From Bactrocera neohumeralis (taxonomy: Eukaryota; Arthropoda; Insecta; Diptera; Tephritidae): a DNA stretch of 64,000 nucleotides. The stretch spans positions 67,550,821 through 67,614,820 of the forward strand of contig NC_065920.1 in NCBI RefSeq assembly GCF_024586455.1. The letters are read 5' to 3'. The notes below the pieces were generated by a model, which had not been told where the DNA came from, did not search any database, and worked only from the letters and a program-made list of their open reading frames with translations. Below are positions 12,342 through 24,300 of the stretch, piece by piece. The position numbers were made by a program, and so were the translations under genes. Position 1 is the first letter of the stretch. Each line of letters opens with the position of its first letter.

Positions 12342-15300
12342 GTAAGTTTTGACAAACGACAAACATATGTATTCACTTGACTACTAGTGCCATAGCGATA
12401 AAAGAAAACCTTATACGTTGTATATAGGGTAGTCGAAAAAGTCTTTTCGTATTTGGTTAAATGAAGCTTAAAATCTCAACCTTCCAAACACTATATGGTA
12501 TAACACAATGTGATTAGTAGCACTGGAGATATACGACTGCAACGACTTCTATTGACAAAATACGAAAAGACTTTTTCGACTATATTTGCATTTCGTTGAT
12601 GGCTCTTATACAACAAAAAATAGGAAAAGAAGTACACAGTTAGAAGTCTATGTAGAGCTGTTTCCGTCAAATAATTTCAGTAAGAACAAATACCCTTGTT
12701 TTTACTAGCGTTCTCAAAAGTATTCAGTCTATTGTATTAGTGGATTTTTGCCCCGAAAAAAATTTGAAAAACTAGTTTAAAAAAGTAAATAAGATCTATA
12801 GTTAGTTCGAAGGATACAAGAGATTTGAAAAAGGTACAATTACTTACAGCATATGTAGGAGGTTCCCACTCAGTAAGGACAAGCACCATGGCTTTCATAA
12901 GCCTACTCAAAAACGTTCATATGTGCTCAGAGAAGTCGTGCTTCATGTCCTTTGGACCGAAGTGCATTTTTCATTTTCGTAAACAGAGAAAAGTCAAAGG
13001 GAACCAACCACGGCGAATACTGTGGCTGAGCGTTGATTCGCGTTTAGTGTTTGACCAAAAATTCAATCAAAAATTCGTTTGAAAAGTCCATGAATTTTCT
13101 GCCCACAAATCTGGTCCATTTGGTTGATTTGCCTTTTGTAAGTGTCTCAAAACATCCAAACGGTATTCCTTATTGAGCGCTTTACCCTGGTATACCATTT
13201 AGCGTGGAACGAACTCATGGTCAACCACACCATGTTAACCAAAGAAAATGATGAGCAACTTGGTCAAAATGCGACCAATTTAGAAGTGTTTTTTTTCAAT
13301 TTTGGCTCATTTTTCGAGTTTTGTTTGCTTGGTTATTGGACAGTTTCGTCGTCGTTATTATAAACCCGTAACGTTACTAATGCAGAATCCTCGGTTACGA
13401 TGCCAGGCATCTTCTTGCGATCTCTACTCGACATCGCTTTTGTAAAAACTTCTGGGAATTTGGTAGGAATCTAGCATTGACATGCTTCATTGCCAAAACA
13501 TTTACCAGAATGTGTTGAGTCGATCCATGAGAGATGTTGAGACCCTCGGTATCTCTCTGATGTCAAGACAAAGATTCTCAGCCACCTTTTCTTTAGTAGA
13601 CTCCTCAAAATCCTTCAGCAATATTTTTAGTGATTTCGTAATCATGAGTCCATAGGAAGGCCAAAGCTCCAATCAAAATCGTTCCTTTTTTATGGCTGAA
13701 ATCCCCAGGGAAATGTTTTGAGACGTAAATAAACAGCTGGAAAGCGCACGCTTCATTTTTTCATTGATTCGGTTTCCGCGCGTAATTTATATATTCTGGT
13801 CCGAGTCAAATTTGATCAGATGATATACACGCTTTCTGTTGATCCTTCATAATGTATTTTTTTATTAATACCAATTTTTTTAGTTAGTATTCGCTTATTG
13901 CTTATTTTAAGTAAGAAAGAATTTCATCAAGAGGTACTCGGGTCTGTGGTCGGGACAAATACGTTATTAGGTTAGCTGATCCAAACGAAACAATACTCTA
14001 AAAGGGCTGTGTTGTGTTATACCATTAAAGGGTGTGACAATATGTTGAACCAGTTACTTGAAAATTAAGAATAATTTAATATCTGCTTCGAGACTAAAGC
14101 GCCAAAATTAAGTTTAAAAAGCTTTTAAAACCCTCTGCATTGTACACAAGTAATGAAAATAGAAATTTTTCCAATTCTTCAAAACGTTTACATAATTTTC
14201 ACTTGCGTCAGAATGTTAAAGAGACCATATTTGGTTAAAAATAAACACAGAAGCACATGAAATTTTCACGTTGAACTTCGCAGATGAACAAAATCATTTT
14301 CATGCTATTCGGCTATTCGAAATGATGTAATCAGCATTTACCGCGTGACATTAAATGATCATTAGTTGCTATATAAAATGCCAAAAATATTATTGTCCAT
14401 TGCATACATATATTCATAAGTACATACATATGTATGCCAAAGTTGGCACAAAAACTAAAGAAAGTGAAGATAATTATTGGAGCTTAAAAGCTTTGGCAAT
14501 TAGGCGTTAGAAATATTAAAATTTACTTGAAAGTGGCAATGATCGTGAATAATAAAAAGCCATTTTATTGGAATAAAAAACTACAGCTGACACGTGCATT
14601 TCACCATAAACTGCATTAATGGCTGAGAACTAATTACTTCTGCTGAAAAATTTGTTGTTTTCCCGGTTCAGATATACTAAGGTGTTAAGAATTGCCCGCA
14701 TGACAAGCAAATGCAATGATCAATTAGGCATACGCTGGAGCTAAGGTCGTTAACTCGTTTTCGTTTTTCTCAATAGGTATTACTCACTCGCAAGGCATAC
14801 CAGTGCTTATGAAACTGAGTTGAAGTCGAGTTTACTCCATAAATAACATAAGTGAAATATTTTCTAATAGGGCTTGTACTGAGTAATAGTCATAGTAACA
14901 GAACTCACTAAGGGGCAAATTAACGGCACTAATGCCTCCTTTAGCATGACAAATGAAATTTAGAGCTAAACTTGGAACCTTGGAAAATAATCCATGTTAC
15001 CAGATTTTGGGCGAAAGAAAATAATATATTTGAAATCTGAGCAACAGGGATAGTTTCAAAGCTAATCGATGTTACTAGATTTTGCGCGAAAGGAAATAAC
15101 ATTTCTGAAACCTGAAATCCCTATTGTTTCAAGAATAGATTTTTTGTGGCATAGATTTAAGAGGAAAATGTAATATTTCTCGAATATTATGTACATATGC
15201 TGAGCATTTAGATTGAATAATTTTTCTAATTTCATCATACTAACTGTTACTTGGAAGTATACCAATTATCAAAGAAACCATCTAGCTAAAAATATTAATA

Positions 15301-18300
15301 AATTAATGTTGCATACTTTTAGGAGGCAAACCAATTATTTATGTGGTGTTTTTCCTAGAACCCCAGCAAAATAAATTGAGAGTAATTTCTTAGAATAGGA
15401 TTGACATAATCCTCTAATGAGTAAAATCGTTCAATACTGATTTTAAAAACAACTTAAAATCTTTTCAACGCAAACACGATGAATATTCTACTCAGAAATC
15501 AGTTTATATGACTTTATCCGGTTTCTTTCGAAAATCCTCATACAAATAACTTGAAATATATTCAAACAAATTAGAAGTAGAGTTGAAATATTTTTTTGCG
15601 GGAATCGCCTTTTATTGTGACTCTGTCTCCGACAAAGAACCTCAATTAATTATATAGTTTATTAACATATTATATTATATAAGTTATATTTTTTTACGTT
15701 TTATGATATGTGTTCGAGCACTAAGCCATACCGAACCAATTATTGTTCCACATAAGACTCAATGTATTTTTCTCTCTCTAACCAGAAGCTATTTTTACAT
15801 TTACCAAAAGCGTATAAAAAGTTTTAATTTAATGTACAGATAAATATAACCTTGAGTATTAAGAGCGCTTTGACTTAATGTACAAGACAGTAAAAACTTC
15901 ATCGGCTTTGTGCTTTGAAAATTAAGTTGATCAAGTAAAAAATAGTTTCGAAGATAAGAAAATTTGAAGTTGATCCGGTTAATTTATTTCAATAGGTTCT
16001 TAAAACTTTAAACGCGTATTTCTCGAAAAGCTGTTTTGAGAATCGTTAGGAAACTTTCCGAAACGGCTGGACCCAGCAACTTGAAATATTCACACGACCT
16101 TTTAAGATATATTTGTCAAGTTATGATTGAAAATAATAAAATAATTGAAATAATTTTGAGCATAAAAGTCTTCCCACTGTCATACACCTAATTTCGAACT
16201 ACTTCTAGAAATCGGCTACGGGATCAAGGGAATCCAAAATTTTTCATAATGAATTACCGATCATTAGAGTACATTAAATGTGTAAATGTAAATTTAAATT
16301 AATGCAGAAGCCCTTAAAACCGATAAAAAAATGCTTAGTAGGTTGGGAACCGTCGAAAACGAAAGATAAAATATCAAACAGACCGACTCAAAATAAAAAA
16401 AAAAATAAATTTTTTCATGAGATTTTTTGATTGAAATTTAGGTTTTTTCGGTTTAGGTTAATAAAAAAATAAATATCTTAAATTAAAAAATAATTAAAAC
16501 AAAGTTTTTTGGGACATAACAAGCTGAATTGCCAACAAATTAAATTAAGAAACTCAAAAACTGTGTTGTTTGAATTTCCACATAAATTTTGAGGTTATGA
16601 GCAAAAAGTTTGTATACAAAAGTTATAAATTTCTTTTAAGCATTGCCTTATAACTTTTTCTATAGAATGGTAGTTTTGCCAGAAAACGATTTAAACCCTT
16701 ATTAATCCTCAAAAATTCGTCAACGCCCTTTCTTTTTCTTTTTACCGACCTCAGATCGCCCGTAACTTATTTTTCACTTAATGTTTCTGATTTTGTCTTT
16801 TGTTCTCGATGTGCTTCATCTCACTAAGATTTGTTTTTTTTTCAAAAATTGTCCACGCTGGTCTACTTATTTTCATGTATTTATTTAATAAGGCTGTTTA
16901 TTTCTTTTCATTGGGGTCCTATTTTACGTGGCGGGTCCCAAACCCAGCGCACAAGCCTTCTCACTTTAGCTCGCCTTCAAACGGATGTTTTTGGCTACTT
17001 GGTCTAAATGGCGCTCATGGAACTTACCTCACACGGGCGAACTTCTTCACATAAAGAAGAAAAAGATTTAATTAGATATATTTTCTATCTTCAAAAAAAA
17101 AAAATTAACATAACAAAAAAACTTACTTTCCGCCTTGCAAGCGGAAAATTATTGTTTTCAAAGGAAAAACTTTCCTTTATTATCTTTCAAAATTGTATAT
17201 TTTCCGGCCCACTATCTAACTAGTATTTTTAGCATTTTATGCACTCACACAACGCTTGCATCCATTTTTCTTTTTTTCATTTTAGTTTTGCATTTCCTCG
17301 CATCTTCTAAAAATATCGAAGAATAAAAGCCATAAATATCTGCCACCAAACTGTTTAAAAAGTAAAAAAAGCCAACATGAAAATATGCAATATTCACAGA
17401 GCTAACGCAGGGAACCGTGCGAGAGCATTTTATGTTATGATCTGCACCAAAGAGTCTGCTAGAGCTGCTAGGAGATCTTCTTCAATCTGCATATCTACTT
17501 GTATGTACTTATCTGCGCTTTCTTGCACATTTTGGCGCTCAATCTGCAGTAAAGTGAGTGTGCAGTGCACCTGCCTCCGAATTCACCGCGCTTAGGTACC
17601 GCATCGTATGTTCATTGTTGTATATTCAAGCATACTATATGTATGTATACCCTACAAGTGTGTGTGTCAAACGGCACATAATGTAAACAGTATACAGTGG
17701 ACAACTGTCAGCGTAAATTTTGTGTTTACCTTTCATTCAATTATTTATTATCGCAAGTATTTGTTTACGCGCTAATGTCGCTTTGATGGCATTTACTCAC
17801 GTTTGCTCATTCCACAAAAATTTCCTTTTACTTCATTCTAACTTTCGATTGTTTGTTTACCTGTGTCGAAATACAAGATTTTTTTTGTTTATAGAGCAAT
17901 AAAGAAGTGTGAATGTGTGTGTGTGCATAAATTTAGCTCCACACCTAACCTAACTTCTTGTTAACGGTATACACTCATCGCTTGGTCTGCACTGGTTTCC
18001 AATTCAGTTAACATTTCGGTATGTTTTGGGGTGTGAGTGTGTTTTCCGCATTTCCACTGTCTCCCTCGGTCAATAGCACAGAAATAAGCCAAGCGCAAAC
18101 GCTGTGTCCAAGTTGAGTTCAGTGCATTCGTAGCAGCTACGCTCGCTTCCTCACTGCATACTCCACACTCCCCACTCCGCACTGATTGCATGTGTTCCTC
18201 TTTCATTTCAAATTTAGCACAGTTTCTGTTTTTGTCATATTTCAGCATGCGTCACTTGCAATGCCGGTTAGACGGAGACAACTGTCGTTGGCGTTGTTGT

Positions 18301-21300
18301 TTGTGTGTGTGTGTTGTTGGCCTGAATCGCATTCATTGAGGTTAAGTTGTGTACGATTCAGTTTGTTTATTACAATTTGGCCGAGAACAGGAGTGGTAGT
18401 ATTTGAGTAATGTTTTAAAGTAAAAATTTCCCTCACTTGAGTGATTTCCTCAAATGAGTGAGCACAAATGAGTGAGAACGTACATCCACAGTTTGAGTCA
18501 CTGTATATAGCGTGTGTTATTTATTGCAATTGCCCATTAGATGACCCACTTGGAAATTTTTACTGGGTTTTCGTAGTCAATTCTATTAAAAAATAAAATA
18601 AAATCAAAAAACCAATTTTAAAGATTCGATATTAATTTATAAAAAAACTTTCTACACAAAATTTGGGCTGAGTGAATTGAAACAATTGACTGCACAATAA
18701 ACAAAAAGTGGGAAATAATTTCTGAAAATTCGTATTTGGTCATCGTTCCTCTGGATAATGAATGTATGATACAAGTATAAGTATTTGGTTTTGAAAAAAA
18801 ACTTTGCCTCAGTCTCCCTGAAAACCAAGTCGTTCTTAATGTTTGATAGTTAACTTGGAATCCAAGGAATGTCACAATTCTTCTTTGTTCTTATTTAACA
18901 TCAGTTAGTTCTTAAAAGTGATCTTTTTCTCTGATAGTTAGTTTGGAATCCAAGGAATGTCCAAATCCTTTTACATTGGTTTTTAACATCAGTTAGTTCT
19001 TAGAAGTGGTTATCTACTATCTGTCTTTAGCTTGGAAAGTTATCCATTCCTTTTTAAATTGGTATATACTAAGTTGCTGTGAATTCCTTGATCCCTTAGC
19101 CGATCGCTTGGTTCCTTGAAATTGTCGTAAACTCAAAAAATAAGAAAATGTGTTATGACTTTAATATTGCTCAAAGAAGTAGACAAAATTTTTATTCTTG
19201 ATAAATTGACAGCTTCCAAAAAATATTTTTTTTTTTTTTGAAAAGTAATGCAGCCTTCAAAAGGACTAAAAATTGACATTATTATGAAAATCTTACGCAT
19301 TCAATTATTACCTGACAAAAAAGGCTAAATATTTCAAGTCAATCGGTCCAGCCATTCTTCACCGACCTGGAAACAGCATTTCGAGAGAAAGCTGCTAAAA
19401 GTTTGGGATCCGATTTCACAAGCTCAAAAAAATTTTACAATTCTACTCATATCTACGGAATTATTTTCCGGATCAACTTCGAATTTTCCGAGAAAATTCG
19501 CAAATATATGTACATAAATTAATTTCTTGAAATTCACAACTAATGAAGCTGTAATACCGAATAAAAAGCACTAACCGGTGATCCAACTAAAGATACTTTT
19601 TTCAATAGCCTTTTTTTGACAGATCAGTTGTGAGTCGTGTCAAGTTGTTTCAGTATTGTTTGTCATTTCATCGCGGAAAGAATTACTCCTAAACAATTTT
19701 TACAAATCGTTCAACTTAAATATGAAAAATTACATTCTGTAAAGACTGTGTTTCGCGCGCTCCGATCAACTTATGGTCAACTTAATCGGCCTACTGAGTG
19801 TACTATTCGCAGAACATAATATATGTAAGTACGTATTCAACCGAATATACTTGTACTACGTCCAGCACGCAGAGAAGAAAATATAGCAGCCATAGTAGTG
19901 TATACGAAGGCCCTGAAGAGTCGCGTTGTTCGCAGCAACTCGGAACTGATGAGATTCAAGAGCTTCCACTTCATCCGAAAAAAAACGGTTTGGTAGAATT
20001 TGTGGGCCAGTCCATATTTCTTCAAAAATTATACCGATGAGAACGTAACCGTCAATGGCGACCGTTATCGCGCCATGACAACCGACTAGTTGATGCCTGA
20101 GATTGAAGCTCATGATTTCGGCGACATTTGGTTCCAACAAGACGGCACCACTTCCCACACATCACATCAATAAATTGATTTATTGTGAGAACACTTTGGT
20201 GAGCAGATAATTTCACGTTTTGGGCCGGTCGATTTTCCATAAAGATCGTATTATATGACACCGTTAGACTTATTTCTGTGGAGATATGGAAAGTCTAAAA
20301 CCTATGCGAACAATCCCGTTTCGATTCAGGCCTTGTAGCGAAACATCACGTGAGTCATTCGCTAGATACTAATCGAAATGCTCCAACGAGCCATCAGAAA
20401 TTGTACTCAACGCATGGACTATCTGAGACGTAGCCGCGAGCAACATTCGAAAGAGATAATCTTCAAAAAATAAATCTCAAAGAATATTCTTTCGAATAAT
20501 AATAAATATTGCACATAAAACTTTAATTTTATGTTTTTTTTTTCAAAAAGTACGAAACCCTATATATTATCGAAAATAAATCGTATATCAGTTGGAAGCT
20601 GTACAGCGCGGACAAGCTAGATTCAAGCGATATACGATTCTGCAGAAATGACAACAACGATATTTTATTAGTCAAAACTTGACTGATTGATTTTTAGTTT
20701 AGAGGCTTTACCAACCCTATAGCATCAGCAGAAATTTGGTACCATAACTGTCGCTCTTAACCTAATACTTCTTGCACACAACTCAAACTGGTTAAAATAA
20801 AAGATAAAGGAATTCGTGAATTATCTAGTAACAAATTAGTATATCATACGATAAGCAAATAACCTTCGAAACTTATAGAAAATGAAGAAAAGTTTTGTCT
20901 TAATAACCTTTCTAATAAACCTTAGAAACTTATAGAAAATGAAGATAAGTTTCCTCTTAGTAACTTTTAGGTATACGGTCAAAATCTATAATAAACAGTG
21001 TGGTGAAATTCTATAGTAGTCATTCAGTCTCTGAATGTGACTAGAGATAGAAATATACATATCAACTTCTGAAATTCATAATAAATATATATAATTAAAA
21101 GAATTATAATAATATTAAATAATTTCCTAATTATGCATGTCGGGTCAAAGAAATATCATTTAATTTTTCCTAGAAGACCCTTTTATAGTCAGCGCTCACT
21201 TATACTCAATCTCCCAAGATATTTTCTTAAATATACAACAATTACTCAGCGCTCTCACATTTTACTGCCACACTATTAATTCTCTTCATTCTACACAGCT

Positions 21301-24300
21301 TAACAAGCAATAATTATTCAATTAAATTAGTCTCATTTAAAGATCGTGTAGATCAGCTGTAACTCAACAGTGTCATAGAGTAATTTAATTATGATTATGG
21401 AACAGAAGTCCAGCAGCTGAGACTGAGCAGCTTTAATGAATCATACATTTAACCTTATCGACTTCATACAATTCATTGATTAATGCCCGGTCTGCAAAGG
21501 AACTGTTGAAACGGGCACTTATGTTGCTATGGAAAAAAACAAAATTGAAAAAGAGACCACATGCCTGACAAAAGCAGTGTTGAAAAGTAAGCAGAGGCTT
21601 ATGAACGCGATAAGATCAGTTTTGATGCGACATTTGAACGCAGATTACTTTGGAGGATTTATAGAGATTTTTTGCGAATTTTATACAGGCTCATATTATT
21701 CGTAATATAATCAATAAATATTAAACTAATTATTTACTTCATTTCTACTCTCTTCCACAGCAAAGATCGGCATCTTCTACACAGCTTTCTATGGCGTATT
21801 AGCCGCACTGGTGGCCATTTGCATGTGGGTATTCTTTCAAACGCTAGATCCGCGCATACCCAAGTGGACATTGGATAGCTCCATAATCGGCACAAATCCA
21901 GGTTAACTAAAGTCTTAAATTTCTTTAATATATATATACATATATAATGTGATACTCAAATTACGCTTTATAGGTCTTGGTTTCCGTCCGCTGCCACCAT
22001 CGGACAATGTTGAGAGCACATTGATTTGGTACAAGGGTACGCAACATGAGAACTACAAACACTGGACGGATTCGTTGGATGAGTTCTTAGCGGGTGTGTA
22101 GAGAGGTTCTTTGCAGCAATTGCAACCCTATTGATAACCGTTATTGAACCGCTATATTAACTATTATATTAAATTGCAGTCTACAAAGTGCCTGGCCTTA
22201 CACCTGGCCGTGGTCAGAACATCTACAATTGTGACTACAATCAACCGCCACCAAAGGGTCAGGTTTGCGATGTCGACATTAAAACATGGAATCCTTGCAC
22301 CAAGGAAAACAATTACAGCTACCACAAGAGCTCACCATGTGTTTTCTTGAAGTTGAATAAAATCTATGGTTGGATACCGGAATATTACAATGACTCCAAG
22401 GACTTGCCCGATAACATGCCAACCAGCTTGAAAACTTATATTGGTGAAATGGAGAAGACGCAAAATCACAAGGTTAATTTTCCTTATATTTTGCTGAAGT
22501 ATCTGTTCTTACTAAAATAATATTATTTTTTGTTTTTAGTTAAACACCATTTGGGTTTCATGCGAAGGCGAGAATCCAGCTGATCAAGAGAATATCGGTC
22601 CCGTCAACTACTTGCCAATTCGTGGCTTCCCTGGCTACTTCTATCCTTACCAGAACTCAGAGGGTTATCTTAGCCCACTCGTCGCTGTGCACTTCGAGCG
22701 ACCGAAGCGTATGTTTTTGTTTTTATATAGTCATAAAATATTAGTATGTAGGGAAAACTCTTTTCTTTCGGTACTGAAATCAAGTTTGACAGAAAGCATC
22801 ATGAAAGCTTAGCCGATATGTAGAAAAATATTCAGAATATTAAAGAATCTAGATAGAAACTGACCAAGGACGAACAATTTTGTCTAAGCGGCAAGCCGTT
22901 TCGAATATTAGTGAGAAAATCAATCAACGATTTTAGTATGATATCAAGCTTGTGAATATAAAAGCTCAGTATGTATTTTCTGAAAGCCCGAACTTGAACT
23001 TCTAGGACGAAATTTTCCAAACTATGAGAAGGAAGCTCAAAACTTGATAAAACTTCCACAAGCTCTATAAAGTCATATCGCAAATGAAAGGAGATACCAG
23101 ACTACACATTTCATGATTGAATATTTAAGATCCACGGTTGAGTTCTATACGTTTAAATATGAACTAACTATTTATCATTGAAACGTCAAGTTTGCTATCA
23201 TAAGACCTGAGGTGTAATAGAGTCAAATGTTAATTAGGTAAGAAATGAAGTCATTAGAGCTGTTTGATTGAAAGTCAAAACATACTTCCTAGGGTTTGTA
23301 CAATTAAATATTTTTTTGTTAATCAAATGAATGACTTAAATTTCGTAACTAAAACCAGATTTCATTGGATCGAATCTCTATAACCTCGTGGATAGTAGAA
23401 TAATGTGTGGGCTGGAACTTATAATATTATTTTTGACAGATGGACTTAAAATGACAAGTTTAGGAAGTGCTAACTCAATTCCACGACTTTTTTATACCCT
23501 GAACAGAGTTTTGCTGCAGACTTTTAAACACTCTGCAAGAACATCGGAAACACTTTCAAATATAAAATATATACTTATAACGAGTTTTTCAATAAGAACT
23601 GTTATTGAGCGGTAGCGATTCACATTCACAGTAACGTGCCAGTCTTGGTCATCACGGAAAAGTACGGACCAAGGACGCCGCCAGGCCAGAAACTACACCA
23701 AACCGTAATTTTTTCGGGATGGGATGGTCACCATAGCGTACGTGTGGATTTCTGCCTGACCTATAACTCATATTTCGCTTATTGACGAAGCCATTTAGCC
23801 AGAAATGAGTTTCATCACTTTTGACTTTTCGATGAAAATCCGGATCACTTTTAAGTTGTTGCTCAGCCCAGATCACAAACGACGATTCTAGTGGTCAAGC
23901 GTCTTCAGTTCTTGCGTCAATTTGATTTTGTAAGGATGTAGGCCAAGATCTTTTCGCTAAGTTCGCCTCAACGATGTCACAGAAATGACCAACGCTTGAG
24001 AATAACGTGTGAGAGACTGATTTGGGTCTTTCTCAATTGATGCACTATCGACAGCAATAGTCTCGACACTACGGGTACTTCTCTGTCTCATTGGCACGGG
24101 AACATTTTGTACTGTGCCTGTGAATTCAAATTTTTCCACTAGACGCTCAATTGTTGATCTGACTGGACGATTATGACGACCATAAATTGGACATAGCGCT
24201 CTTCAAGTTGAAATCACTGACTGCGAATTTCGGTAGAAAATTTCAATAATTTTATTAATTTTGATATGGCAATCGTTTCTGAGGAGCAATGTCAAAAGAG

